A stretch of DNA of 64,000 bases from Chryseobacterium sp. SN22 (GTDB taxonomy: Bacteria > Bacteroidota > Bacteroidia > Flavobacteriales > Weeksellaceae). Shown here in pieces: positions 34,861-43,576 of the stretch (position 1 is its first letter; each line of letters starts with the position of its first letter). Below the pieces are notes generated by a model that saw only the letters and a list, made by a program, of their open reading frames with translations, was not told where the DNA came from and did no database searches. Where the stretch lies: NCBI RefSeq assembly GCF_008329705.1, contig NZ_VTSX01000004.1:146669-210668 (forward strand), written 5' to 3'. Position numbers and translations under genes: made by a program.

Positions 34861-35774
34861 CGCCCGAAACTGTCGTATTTATCTTCCGCATATTTGATGA
34901 AACGGTTCAGTAAAGCTACATTTTCCTTTTCCATGGGCGTCAGGTCGTTATCGACATTATTTGAAACCGGGATGTACCAGTCGGTCTGCTCAAAGAAATT
35001 CCGGTAGGTCTGCTTTTTAAAGGCATAGCCATGCCTTGCAAAAACGGCATTCTTAATAATTTCCAGATCCAGTTTCCTTAAGTTTTTCAGGTCTTTTTCC
35101 GCGAGCTTTTGCTTGGAAGCATTGATTTTGAATACGGCATCGGAAGCAATCCTGTTTTTGGAAGCCATATAGGTTTCCGTTTTTCCGGTCTCTTCATCGG
35201 TATACTTTTCCGCGAAATCCTTGGGGTTTTCCCAATCGATGAGGTCGCTGTTTTCGCTCAGCATAAAGTTGGGGTTGTATGCAAACTCTTTTTTCGCCAG
35301 CTTTAGGACTTTATGCGGTGATTTCACAGCTGAGGTATTAAACGCGCTCCATTTCCCGGTAATGCTGTCCTTGTTGAGCTTTACTTCAAATCTCCCATCG
35401 CTCTTGTCATTGCCCGGTTCGTCGAGGATAAAAGATTTTGTGGTTTCGTTGAAGATGCCACGGAAAGGCCGTTGGTTTCCGTTAACAATGCTTTGCCCGT
35501 AAACGCTGTCTTTGGTAATCCGGTTGATTTTCAGGGAAAGCTTCTTGTAAACATCGCCTTCATATTCCTCACCGATCTCCGGGGTAATCATCTCTTTTCC
35601 TGCAAAGTCGCCCATATAAATGCCATAATATTCTTTATGGATTTCCGGGGCAACGGCGGTGTCTTTTTTGGCAGAAGGATTATTTTGGACTGAAAGGTTT
35701 TCCTTTGATTCTTTTTTACAGCTTGCCAAAGTCAAAACGAGCAGGAAAGCCGAAATTAATTTTAAATTTTTCAT
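34857..35774 (-). CDS. YARHG-domain lipoprotein
   Basis: A 305-aa protein with a lipoprotein signal (LTLASCKKES). The central part is a beta-rich region of unknown family. The C-terminal YARHG domain is clear: ARHGYAFKKQTYRNFFEQ and TDWYIPVS, followed by NRFIKYAEDKYDSFG. The YARHG domain occurs in extracellular proteins and is thought to have a peptidoglycan or surface role, which is unproven here. Confidence 0.8.
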   Translation of the reverse strand: MKNLKLISAFLLVLTLASCKKESKENLSVQNNPSAKKDTAVAPEIHKEYYGIYMGDFAGKEMITPEIGEEYEGDVYKKLSLKINRITKDSVYGQSIVNGNQRPFRGIFNETTKSFILDEPGNDKSDGRFEVKLNKDSITGKWSAFNTSAVKSPHKVLKLAKKEFAYNPNFMLSENSDLIDWENPKDFAEKYTDEETGKTETYMASKNRIASDAVFKINASKQKLAEKDLKNLRKLDLEIIKNAVFARHGYAFKKQTYRNFFEQTDWYIPVSNNVDNDLTPMEKENVALLNRFIKYAEDKYDSFGR

Positions 35775-35835
35775 AGGTGATTCTGATAGGATTTAATGGA
35801 ATTAAAGATCGTAAAATAATGGAAATGGAAAAGAC

Positions 35836-36474
35836 TTACAGGTATTTTTTTGCAATTAAATATTCAACCAACAGAATATTCGGGATCCAGCCGAGCCAGG
35901 CAATGATCCGGTAAACGTCCATCGGGTCCGGATGACATGCATATACGAGAATGACCTTCCACATTCTCAGAGTAATGGCCGAAAGGGTCAAGGCAAAGCT
36001 CCGCCACATCCATTGCTTATGGGCTGAGAATTTTCTCTTACGGACCAGCTGATATGCTTTAAAAGTTGAAAACCACCAAAAGCCGCCTAAAAGGACAAAT
36101 GAGATTTTGGAGTACAGCCCGCCATTGGCAAAGATTCCCATATAAACCCCGGAAGGAGCAGCCAGTATCAGGATCAGGAAAATATAAATCTTTCCTGCAT
36201 TCCGGTGAAATTTTTTTATCCCAAAATCTTTTCTGAGAATGGCTAAAAACCCGCTGAGCAATATGAAAATACTGGCGTAGACATGGGTGTAAAAAAACCA
36301 AAGATACTCTGGCTGGTCGGTAACTTCCGTCTGTTTGATCATTAGGAAACTGGCATCCGGTCTCAGCGGAATGTATTCCAGGGTGATATGCAGCATCAGC
36401 CAAAAGAAATATCCGAATCCTACTATTAGAAGGATCTTTAAAAGATTAGAGATATTTCTTTTGACCGAAAGCAT
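35836..36474 (-). CDS. DUF2306 membrane protein
   Basis: A 212-aa polytopic membrane protein with six or so hydrophobic segments. FYTHVYASIFILLSGFLAIL, HRNAGKIYIFLILI and AHKQWMWRSFALTLSAITLRMW carry the conserved His and Arg residues of the DUF2306 (cytochrome b561-like) family. It may bind haem through the histidines; no function is established. It precedes paralogue 3 of the small secreted proteins by 8 nt on the minus strand. Confidence 0.8.
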   Translation of the reverse strand: MLSVKRNISNLLKILLIVGFGYFFWLMLHITLEYIPLRPDASFLMIKQTEVTDQPEYLWFFYTHVYASIFILLSGFLAILRKDFGIKKFHRNAGKIYIFLILILAAPSGVYMGIFANGGLYSKISFVLLGGFWWFSTFKAYQLVRKRKFSAHKQWMWRSFALTLSAITLRMWKVILVYACHPDPMDVYRIIAWLGWIPNILLVEYLIAKKYL

Positions 36475-36482
36475 TTATTATC

Positions 36483-36890
36483 TTATCCCTCCAAATTCAT
36501 TGTTATAGGTAATCTAAATCTGAACTTTGTGGGATTTCCATTTATTGTAGCAGGTGTCCATTTGGTTTTAGACAGCAGTTTCATGATACGTTCCATTTCC
36601 TTATTCATGGATGGATCATCTCCTATAATTTTTATCTCTGTAACATTTCCTTCTTCAGAAATTATCAGCTGAGCTTCAGACTTTACTACTCCCTTTGATT
36701 TTATCTTATCAGCTCTAAACATTTTTGCAAAAGCATTTCTAAATGCATTTATGCCTCCGGGATATTCAGCGGGTTTTGTGAATTCATTAATAAGCAGCTC
36801 CTTTCTCAATGATCCTTTATTTTCAGCATTTTCTTGAGCAAAAATCTTTGCAGAACAAATCAGAACAATAATTACGATTAATTTTTTCAT
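36483..36890 (-). CDS. small secreted protein with TonB-C-like fold (paralogue 3)
   Basis: A 135-aa protein with a signal peptide (LIVIIVLICSAKIFAQ). The C-terminal part (QLIISEEGNVTEIKIIG, KTKWTPATINGNPTKFRFR) matches the proteins at 33281 and 33734, giving three relatives within 4 kb. It lacks the TonB anchor. It begins 2 nt after the stop of the flavoprotein gene and lies 8 nt before the DUF2306 gene, so these are one minus-strand unit. Confidence 0.65.
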   Translation of the reverse strand: MKKLIVIIVLICSAKIFAQENAENKGSLRKELLINEFTKPAEYPGGINAFRNAFAKMFRADKIKSKGVVKSEAQLIISEEGNVTEIKIIGDDPSMNKEMERIMKLLSKTKWTPATINGNPTKFRFRLPITMNLEG

Positions 36891-36891
36891 G

Positions 36892-38106
36892 TTATAGTTT
36901 GTTTATATGATTATTCAAATCCTGCGCAATCAGCCAGCCCTCACTCCAGCACGTCTGGAAATTAAACCCGCCGGTTACGGCATCGATATTCAGCACTTCT
37001 CCGGCAACATAGAAATTGGGTAAAATCTTTGAAGCCATGTTTTTGAAGTTAATTTCCTTTAAATCAACCCCTCCGGCGGTGACGAATTCGTCTTTGAAAG
37101 TCGATTTTCCGGTCACCTGAAATTTCTTCCGGCATAAGTTTCCGATGATGGCCTGCATTTCTTTTCCGGAAAGATTCGCCACCTGTTTGTTGAGGTCTAC
37201 ATCTGAAACTTCCAGAATCCGCTGCCAGAACCGATTGGTAACCTCAAAAATCTTCGATTGCCCGATCGTCTTCTTCGGATTGGATTGCCTGAATTGCTGG
37301 AAGAGTTCTTCCGCATCCTCCGGAGTTTTGGAAATGAAATTCACTTCAATTTCAAAATGATACTTCACTTTAGCCAGGTTGATCGCTTCCCAGGCGGATA
37401 TTTTCAGAATAGCCGGCCCCGAAAGCCCCCAATGGGTAATCAGCAACGGTCCGCTTTCTTCGGTTTTAAGTTTAGGAATGGAAGTTTCCGCCATTTCAAA
37501 ACTCGTTCCTGCCAGGTCTTTCAGCAATTCATCTTTGATATTGAAGGTAAAAAGGGAAGGCACTAGATCGATGATTTTATGGCCCAAATTTTCAATCATT
37601 TTCAGGGACTTCGGAGAACTTCCGGTCGTGTAAACCACAACATCGGCTTCAAAATCCCCTAGGCTTGTTTTCACTAAATATTTACCATCCAGTTTTTCAA
37701 TTTCTTTGACGGAGCATTTGGTCTTCACCTCCACGTCTTTCTTTTGAACCTCATTCAACATGGCATTGATGATGCTTTGTGAAGAATTGCTTTCCGGAAA
37801 AACGCGGTTGTCGCTTTCTATTTTTAAGGCCACATTCCGCTGCTCAAACCAATCCATGGTGTCTCCCGGCTGAAACTTGGTAAAAACGCTGAGCAGCTCC
37901 TTGTTTCCCCGTGGATAGAACTGCACCAGCTCCCGAGGGTCAAAGCAGGCGTGGGTGACATTGCACCGGCCGCCTCCGGAAATCTTCACTTTCTGAAGAA
38001 CATCCGAATTCTGCTCGAGAATGGTAATCTTATATTGTGTTTCGTCCAGGTTGGCAGCACAGAAAAATCCGGCAGCACCTCCTCCGATAATGATAATTCG
38101 TTTCAT
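36892..38106 (-). CDS. NAD(P)/FAD-dependent oxidoreductase (HI0933/BaiN-like)
   Basis: A 404-aa flavoprotein. The N-terminal dinucleotide-binding motif is GGGAAGFFCA, the family signature GGRCNVTH follows, and ITHWGLSGPAILK and the C-terminal AGEVLNIDAVTGGFNFQ complete the HI0933 pattern. Relatives include the bile-acid dehydrogenase BaiN, but the substrate in Bacteroidota is unknown. Confidence 0.88.
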   Translation of the reverse strand: MKRIIIIGGGAAGFFCAANLDETQYKITILEQNSDVLQKVKISGGGRCNVTHACFDPRELVQFYPRGNKELLSVFTKFQPGDTMDWFEQRNVALKIESDNRVFPESNSSQSIINAMLNEVQKKDVEVKTKCSVKEIEKLDGKYLVKTSLGDFEADVVVYTTGSSPKSLKMIENLGHKIIDLVPSLFTFNIKDELLKDLAGTSFEMAETSIPKLKTEESGPLLITHWGLSGPAILKISAWEAINLAKVKYHFEIEVNFISKTPEDAEELFQQFRQSNPKKTIGQSKIFEVTNRFWQRILEVSDVDLNKQVANLSGKEMQAIIGNLCRKKFQVTGKSTFKDEFVTAGGVDLKEINFKNMASKILPNFYVAGEVLNIDAVTGGFNFQTCWSEGWLIAQDLNNHINKL

Positions 38107-38259
38107 AGCTTGTTAATCTTATGCTCAAGATTATTTTTGCAAAACTACAATTTTTATAAACCATCTTATTTGAGTAATTTTGAAGAATGTAATTTTTGAC
38201 CGATATTAAAAATTATTGCCGTAAAATAATGAAGACTTATCGTAGCAGTGTGGTTTGTC

Positions 38260-38272
38260 ATTCCGTAGGAAT
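38260..38272. repeat. ATTCC-GTA-GGAAT palindrome in intergenic sequence
   Basis: A 5-bp inverted repeat lies within the non-coding gap before the thioesterase gene. Words of the form GTCATTCCGTAGGAATCT are, as I remember, dispersed in flavobacterial intergenic DNA; here only one copy is visible, so a repeat family cannot be shown from this window. Confidence 0.3.
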
Positions 38273-38377
38273 CTCAGCAAAGTCTCTTAAAAAAGGGTTT
38301 GGATTATGCGGAATAACAAATATGCCGGTTACTTTTAAGCCGGAAATTATTATTTCATATTTAAAACAAAAAATTAA

Positions 38378-38872
38378 ATGATATTCTACCATACATTCGA
38401 AGTGCGCTGGAGCGATCTTGATGCCAATAAACATCTGGCCAATTCATCCTATGTGCAGTATTGTGCGCAGGCCAGGATGGCTTTTATGACCAAAGAAAAA
38501 ATGGGTGTTACCCAGCTGAGCCGATGGGGAATCGGGCCGGTGATCCTGCACGAAAGATACTCGTTTTTTAAAGAGATTTATGCCGATCAGACCGTAATTG
38601 TCAGCCTGGAAATCGACGGATGTGCAGAGGATTCCTCCATCTACCGTTTTGTACACAAGTTTTATACGCCCGACGGCGAACACTGTGCAACGGCGGAAGC
38701 CACAGGAGTGTGGATTGATATGATGCTTAGAAAAATGACGACCCCGCCGGATGATGTAGTAGAAGCCATGAACAAATACAAATCTCCTGAAACAGCAGTA
38801 CTGACCAGGGAAGATTTCAAGAACCTGCCGTTCCGCCCGGAAAATATAGATCCGGCAGCATTTACGGTTTAA
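38378..38872 (+). CDS. acyl-CoA thioesterase (4HBT hotdog fold)
   Basis: A 164-aa protein with the 4-hydroxybenzoyl-CoA-thioesterase signature VRWSDLDANKHLANSSYVQY, in which the Asp and the following His/Asn act in catalysis. A second conserved strand is IYADQTVIVSLEI. Acyl substrate is unknown. The ATG at 38378 lies close to the conserved core. thiL follows after 69 nt. Confidence 0.85.
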   Translation: MIFYHTFEVRWSDLDANKHLANSSYVQYCAQARMAFMTKEKMGVTQLSRWGIGPVILHERYSFFKEIYADQTVIVSLEIDGCAEDSSIYRFVHKFYTPDGEHCATAEATGVWIDMMLRKMTTPPDDVVEAMNKYKSPETAVLTREDFKNLPFRPENIDPAAFTV

Positions 38873-38941
38873 AATGTAAGGTTTTGAGTTCAAAGTTTTA
38901 ATTACTCATTAGCCATTACTCATTACTTATAAATAAAAGAT

Positions 38942-40003
38942 ATGTTTGAAGATAAAGATCCTGAACTGACGCCGATTTCCAAGCTGGGAGAATTCGGACT
39001 GATCAAACACCTGACCCGGTTTTTTCCTCTGGCCAATGATTCTTCGGAACTTGGCGTAGGAGATGACGCAGCGGTGATCAATCCCGAAGGGAAAAAGGTA
39101 GTGCTTACAACCGATGTGTTGGCCGAAGGCGTACATTTCAACCTCGGGTACGTTCCGCTGAAGCATCTGGGTTATAAAGCCGTTGTTGTAAATCTGAGCG
39201 ATATCGCTGCGATGAATGCGACGCCTACTCAGATCCTGGTGTCCCTGGCGGTCTCCAACCGTTTTCCGGTGGAAGCACTGGAAGAAATCTATTCCGGGAT
39301 ACAGGCTGCATGCGGAAGATATAAAGTCGACTTAATCGGCGGAGATACAACGAGTTCCAATGCCGGTTTGGTAATGAGCATTACGGCTGTCGGAATTGAA
39401 AACGATGAAAATATCGTTAAAAGAAGCGGAGCAAAACCGAATGACCTTCTGGTAGTTACCGGTGATCTGGGAGGTGCTTATATGGGGCTTCAGATCCTGG
39501 AAAGAGAACATGCAGTTTTCCTGGCAGACCCGAACATGCAACCGGAAATGGAAGGTTACGATTATATCCTGGAAAGACAGCTGAAACCGGAAGCAAGGAC
39601 GGATGTAAAAGGCATCCTGGAGCAGCTGGATATCAGACCGACTTCCATGATCGACGTTTCGGACGGCCTGGCTTCGGAGATTCTTCATCTTTCGGATCAG
39701 TCGGGAACAGGTTTCAGGCTGTATGAAGAGAAAATCCCGATGGATAATCTCACCATTACCACAGCCGATGAATTCAACCTTAATCCGGTAATGTCTGCTT
39801 TAAGTGGGGGTGAAGATTACGAACTGCTGTTCACGATTTCCCCTAATGATTTCGATAAAATTAAAAACCATCCGGATTTTACCATCATCGGCCATGCCGT
39901 TGCAAAAGAAGAAGGTAATTTCATGGTCGCGAGAGGTTCCAACCAGTTGGTGGCATTGACGGCGCAGGGTTGGGATGCTTTTTTGGGGAATCAGCAAGGA
40001 TAG
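38942..40003 (+). CDS. thiL: thiamine-monophosphate kinase
   Basis: Phosphorylates thiamine monophosphate to the active diphosphate. The 353-aa protein shows the AIR-synthase-like fold: GVGDDAAVI, LTTDVLAEGVHF, VNLSDIAAMNATP, GGDTTSSNAG, VTGDLGGAY, IDVSDGLASE and SGGEDYELLF. Two Asp-rich Mg-binding sites are present. The gene ends with a strong terminator at 40027-40056. No other thiamine gene is near. Confidence 0.94.
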   Translation: MFEDKDPELTPISKLGEFGLIKHLTRFFPLANDSSELGVGDDAAVINPEGKKVVLTTDVLAEGVHFNLGYVPLKHLGYKAVVVNLSDIAAMNATPTQILVSLAVSNRFPVEALEEIYSGIQAACGRYKVDLIGGDTTSSNAGLVMSITAVGIENDENIVKRSGAKPNDLLVVTGDLGGAYMGLQILEREHAVFLADPNMQPEMEGYDYILERQLKPEARTDVKGILEQLDIRPTSMIDVSDGLASEILHLSDQSGTGFRLYEEKIPMDNLTITTADEFNLNPVMSALSGGEDYELLFTISPNDFDKIKNHPDFTIIGHAVAKEEGNFMVARGSNQLVALTAQGWDAFLGNQQG

Positions 40004-40026
40004 ATAATCTTATTGTTTAGATATTA

Positions 40027-40056
40027 AAAAAACCACTGCAATGGCGGTGGTTTTTT
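40027..40056 (+). terminator. terminator of thiL
   Basis: AAAAAACCACTGC / GGCGGTGGTTTTTT with a 4-nt loop and a long T tract, 23 nt after the stop. Confidence 0.9.
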
Positions 40057-40076
40057 GTATCTTATTTTTTCCGGGA

Positions 40077-40364
40077 TTAATCCTTTTTAATATCAGCTTT
40101 TGTATCCTGATAAGTTTTATCTACTGCATTTGCTCCCTTCTTGGCTGTTTTCTTCGTCCATTTTGCTGCATCTTTTACCCCTTTTTTGGTAGCATCATAC
40201 CCTTTTTTAGCTGTTTTGCCAGTCCATTCTGCGCCATCTTTAGCAGCCTTGCCTACTGTTTTAGCATCTTTTTTTATTTCCTGCTTTACTGAATTAGTTT
40301 TTTGTGCTGATATGCCGATTCCGAATAAAAGAACCACGGCGACTGAATATAATCTCTTTTTCAT
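40077..40364 (-). CDS. secreted lysine-rich LEA-like repeat protein
   Basis: A 95-aa protein whose start MKKRLYSV at 40364 is chosen because it opens a signal peptide (VAVVLLFGIGISAQ); an ATG at 40394 adds only AT-rich sequence. The mature part is a Lys/Ala/Thr/Gly/Asp-rich helical repeat of about 11-13 residues (KTAKKGYDATKKGVKDA, KTAKKGANAVDKTYQDT), similar in composition to late-embryogenesis-abundant proteins. It would be exported. A protective or structural role is only a suggestion. Confidence 0.6.
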   Translation of the reverse strand: MKKRLYSVAVVLLFGIGISAQKTNSVKQEIKKDAKTVGKAAKDGAEWTGKTAKKGYDATKKGVKDAAKWTKKTAKKGANAVDKTYQDTKADIKKD

Positions 40365-40494
40365 TTTAAATTTTTTTGTTTCAAAAGTTTTCAAAAATTA
40401 GATCATTAATTTATAAAAAAAATTGTGATATTTTATAATGTTGAATTTATAAAATGATCTGTAGCAAGTTTGTATTGTTAAGTAAATTTAAATA

Positions 40495-40527
40495 TTCAAA
40501 AACCAGTGTCTGCAGTGGTTTTTTTTA
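40495..40527. terminator. bidirectional terminator-like hairpin
   Basis: AAACCA/TGGTTT with an inner TG/CA pair and flanking A and T runs on both sides. It lies just beyond the decayed lipoprotein frame ending at 40566 on the minus strand and may be its terminator. Confidence 0.5.
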
Positions 40528-40565
40528 AGTTTCAATTGATCAACAATTCTGGATTTTCGTAATTT

Positions 40566-40704
40566 TCATTGATGACTTTTTAAAGTTTTAATCTGCTTTT
40601 CGTTTACGGAATTTATTGCCAGCCATTCTTCTTTGTCCACCTTTGGTTTTGGGGATTTACTGCAATGAACACGAAAAAATAAGAAATACGCTTACAATAT
40701 TCAT
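40566..40704 (-). pseudogene. remnant of a short lipoprotein gene
   Basis: From an ATG at 40704 the minus strand reads a lipoprotein-like signal (MNIVSVFLIFSCSLQ) and hits a stop. The +1 frame directly after continues as SKSPKPKVDKEEWLAINSVN and then KQIKTLKSHQ to a stop at 40566. One lost or gained base would restore a 46-aa lipoprotein. A terminator-like hairpin follows. With so short a frame, chance is a serious alternative. Confidence 0.3.
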
Positions 40705-40765
40705 TTTGTTTTTGAAAAGGCTTTTGAAATTCATGTAGATTAATTTTAATATTTTTGAAAATTCA

Positions 40766-40791
40766 AAAACCAGCTCAATTGAGCTGGTTTT
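40766..40791 (-). terminator. terminator of pepT
   Basis: AAAACCAGCTCAA / TTGAGCTGGTTTT is a perfect 26-nt palindrome, 19 nt past the pepT stop codon and followed on the minus strand by TGAATTTTC. Confidence 0.85.
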
Positions 40792-40809
40792 CTATCTGGA
40801 TGTTAAGAT

Positions 40810-42057
40810 TTATGCTTTAGCAATATTCAAAATTACTTCCATGGCTTTCTGCATGCTTTCCAGCGCCACATATTCATATGGTCCGTGGAAATTGATCCCG
40901 CCGGCGAAAATATTCGGGCAAGGCAGTCCCATATAAGATAGCTGGGCGCCATCGGTTCCTCCGCGGATGGCTTTGATCTTCGGTTCGATCCCCGCTTCTT
41001 TCATCGCTTTGGCAGCAAGATCCACAATGTGCATTTTGCCTTCAAACTGCTGCTTCATGTTTCTATATTGCTCTTTAATTTCGATTTCAGCAGTTCCTTC
41101 ACCATGCTTCTGATTAAATTCAGCGATTTTTTCTTCCATGAATTTCTTCCTGGCTTCAAACTTATCCGCGTCGTGGTCACGGATGATGTATTGCAGTTTC
41201 GCTTCGGAAATATCGGCGTTCAGATCCATCAAATGATAGAACCCGTCAAAACCTTTCGTCGTAGCCGGGGTTTCGTTGGCCGGAAGCATTTGGGCAAATT
41301 CAGCAGCCAGCAATGCGGCATTTACCATTTTCCCGTAGGCATAACCCGGGTGAACACTCAGTCCGTGGATTTTTACCACCGCTCCGGCAGCATTGAAATT
41401 TTCATATTCCAGTTCGCCGACTTCTCCGCCGTCCATGGTATAGGCAAATTCCGCCCCGAATTTAGCGACATCAAACTTGTGTGCTCCTCTTCCGATTTCT
41501 TCATCCGGCGTAAAGCCTACGGCAATCCTTCCGTGTTTGATTTCAGGATGAGCCATCAGATATTCTGCTGCCGTAACGATTTCCGCACAGCCCGCTTTAT
41601 CGTCGGCTCCCAAAAGGGTGTTTCCGTCAGTAGTAATTAATGTCTGGCCAATGTATTTTTTTAAGCTTTCAAATTTGGATGGCGATAAGATAAATCCTGT
41701 TGTCTGGTTCAGTACCAGATCGTTTCCGTCATAATTTTCCCAAACCTGCGGCTTTACGTTTTCCCCGCTGAAATCTGGCGACGTATCGTAATGTGAAATA
41801 AATCCGATGGTCGGTTGACGATCATTTTCAAGGTTGGAAGGAACATAGGCCATGATATAACCGTTATCATCAATCGATACATTTTCAAGGCCGATCGTTC
41901 TCAGTTCTTCCGTGATGTATCGGGCGATATCCCATTGTCTTTGGGTAGATGGGGTGGATTCGCTTTCGGCGTCACTGGTTGAGTATATTTTTACATAATT
42001 AAGAAAACGGTTCAGCAGCTTTTCTTTCCACAAAGGGTTGAATTCTATTGCGCTCAT
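40810..42057 (-). CDS. pepT: peptidase T (tripeptide aminopeptidase)
   Basis: An M20-family dinuclear zinc exopeptidase that removes N-terminal residues from tripeptides. The 415-aa sequence has the metal motifs SHYDTSPDFSGENVKP, GADDKAGCAEIV, FTPDEEIGRGAH and DGGEVGELEYENF, and the C-terminal NIFAGGINFHGPYE. Lengths and order match E. coli PepT. It is cytoplasmic and stands alone. Confidence 0.94.
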   Translation of the reverse strand: MSAIEFNPLWKEKLLNRFLNYVKIYSTSDAESESTPSTQRQWDIARYITEELRTIGLENVSIDDNGYIMAYVPSNLENDRQPTIGFISHYDTSPDFSGENVKPQVWENYDGNDLVLNQTTGFILSPSKFESLKKYIGQTLITTDGNTLLGADDKAGCAEIVTAAEYLMAHPEIKHGRIAVGFTPDEEIGRGAHKFDVAKFGAEFAYTMDGGEVGELEYENFNAAGAVVKIHGLSVHPGYAYGKMVNAALLAAEFAQMLPANETPATTKGFDGFYHLMDLNADISEAKLQYIIRDHDADKFEARKKFMEEKIAEFNQKHGEGTAEIEIKEQYRNMKQQFEGKMHIVDLAAKAMKEAGIEPKIKAIRGGTDGAQLSYMGLPCPNIFAGGINFHGPYEYVALESMQKAMEVILNIAKA

Positions 42058-42245
42058 TATTGGTATAAATTTCTCGTAAAGTTAGCAAATTTGGGGCTCA
42101 GAATATCTTATTTGTACTTCCGAATAAGGGGCAGAGATTAAATATTCAATGTAATTGTCTGAAATTCAGGCTCATGTTGCAGTTGCTGATATCTTTCCGG
42201 AACTTGTTTAGTTTTATTATATTTGAGAAAATCTAAAAGTAAAAC

Positions 42246-43094
42246 ATGTTTCTTACTGAATGTCCGCGTGATGCAATGCAGGGATGGGGAGAATTTATCC
42301 CGACTGATCAAAAAATAGATTATATTAATTCTCTGATGGATGTGGGGTTCGATGTCCTGGACTGCTTAAGCTTCGTTTCTCCCAAAGCCATTCCCCAGAT
42401 GGCCGATTCTGCGGAAGTGGCTGAAAATATCGACAAGTCCCGTTCCAATACAAAGGTCTCTGCGATTGTTGCCAATTACCGGGGAGCAGAGAAAGCTTTG
42501 AAGCACGAGTCGGTGGATATCATCGGTTTTCCATTTTCGATTTCCGAAACTTTTCAGCACCGGAATACCAATAAAAGCCAGGAAGAAGCTTTTAATGAAA
42601 TCATCAGAATGCTGGAGCTGGTAGGAAGAGAAAACAGACAGCTGAATATTTACTTCTCGATGGCCTTCGGAAACCCTTACGGCGAAATGTGGAAATGGGA
42701 AGATGTGGATTTCTGGGCACAGCGGTTTTCGGAAATAGGAGTTAAAGATATCTTATTGTCTGACACTACGGGTGTTGCAACGCCGGAATCCATCTCGCTG
42801 TTATTTGAGAAAATTCCTTCAAAGTATCCCGGGATCAATTTCGGAGCACATTTCCACAACCGATACGAGGATTCTTATTCTAAATTAAAAGCGGCTTATG
42901 ACCAGGGCTGTAAGAGATTCGACAGTGCGATCAAAGGAATCGGAGGCTGCCCGATGGCGAAAGACGATCTCGTAGGCAATATGCCGACGGAGCAGGTCAT
43001 CAATTTCATGAGCGTGGAGAAAGCCAAACATAAACTGAATCTGCTGAATTTCGAAAGCTCGTATAATAAAGCAAAGGATATTTTTCATTTTTAA
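42246..43094 (+). CDS. hydroxymethylglutaryl-CoA lyase
   Basis: Splits HMG-CoA into acetyl-CoA and acetoacetate in leucine degradation. The 282-aa TIM-barrel protein has ECPRDAMQG (R8, D9), DTTGVATPES, GAHFHNRYEDSY with the metal-binding histidines, and GIGGCPMAKDDLVGNMPTE with the catalytic cysteine. The usual GCPFAPGATGN sequence is altered after GGCP but the Cys and the metal ligands are kept. Related isopropylmalate/citramalate enzymes are less likely because of the length. Confidence 0.85.
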   Translation: MFLTECPRDAMQGWGEFIPTDQKIDYINSLMDVGFDVLDCLSFVSPKAIPQMADSAEVAENIDKSRSNTKVSAIVANYRGAEKALKHESVDIIGFPFSISETFQHRNTNKSQEEAFNEIIRMLELVGRENRQLNIYFSMAFGNPYGEMWKWEDVDFWAQRFSEIGVKDILLSDTTGVATPESISLLFEKIPSKYPGINFGAHFHNRYEDSYSKLKAAYDQGCKRFDSAIKGIGGCPMAKDDLVGNMPTEQVINFMSVEKAKHKLNLLNFESSYNKAKDIFHF

Positions 43095-43131
43095 ACAAAA
43101 ATTTTCCTAGCTTTAATTAAAATTAAATAAA

Positions 43132-43533
43132 ATGACTTCAAAAATTACCTATACCGGAGATTTAAGATGTTCGGCAGAGCATTTACAATCCGGAACTCTT
43201 ATTGAAAGTGATGCTCCGACGGATAATCACGGAAAAGGTGAAAAGTTTTCCCCTACGGATCTCTGTGCAACTTCTTTAGCCGAATGTGCACTGACAACCA
43301 TTGCGATTTTAGGCAAAGAAAAGAACATTAATATCGACGGTGCGTATTGTAATCTTCAAAAAATTATGAGAGGTGAGCCGAGAAGAATTAGTGAAATCGT
43401 ATGTAATTTTGTATTTTCAGATTCATATTCCGATAAGGAAAAAGCTTTTATAGAGCAGACAGCCCACAATTGCCCGGTTGCAAGAAGCCTTCACCCGGAT
43501 TTGGTACAGACCATGATTTTTATTTATCAGTAA
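43132..43533 (+). CDS. OsmC-family protein
   Basis: A 133-aa protein of the OsmC/Ohr superfamily, which reduces organic peroxides. The two redox cysteines are C52 in ATSLAECALTT and C114 in TAHNCPVARSL; C45 is an extra cysteine before the helix. It is cytoplasmic and ends in its own terminator (43544-43568), 37 nt after HMG-CoA lyase, with which it may share transcription. Confidence 0.88.
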   Translation: MTSKITYTGDLRCSAEHLQSGTLIESDAPTDNHGKGEKFSPTDLCATSLAECALTTIAILGKEKNINIDGAYCNLQKIMRGEPRRISEIVCNFVFSDSYSDKEKAFIEQTAHNCPVARSLHPDLVQTMIFIYQ

Positions 43534-43543
43534 AAAATGTAAG

Positions 43544-43568
43544 GCCGCAGAAACTTCTGCGGCTTTTA
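43544..43568 (+). terminator. terminator of the OsmC-family gene
   Basis: GCCGCAG / CTGCGGC with a 6-nt loop, followed by TTTTAG. It begins 11 nt after the stop. Confidence 0.85.
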
Positions 43569-43576
43569 GTTTATAA

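Noticed and set aside
38196..38381. Plus-strand ORF of 61 aa before the thioesterase gene.
   Set aside because: No codon bias or motif; it reads through an intergenic palindrome.
40041..40292. Plus-strand Phe/Cys-rich ORF of 83 aa.
   Set aside because: It is the shadow of the LEA-like gene's low-complexity repeats on the other strand.
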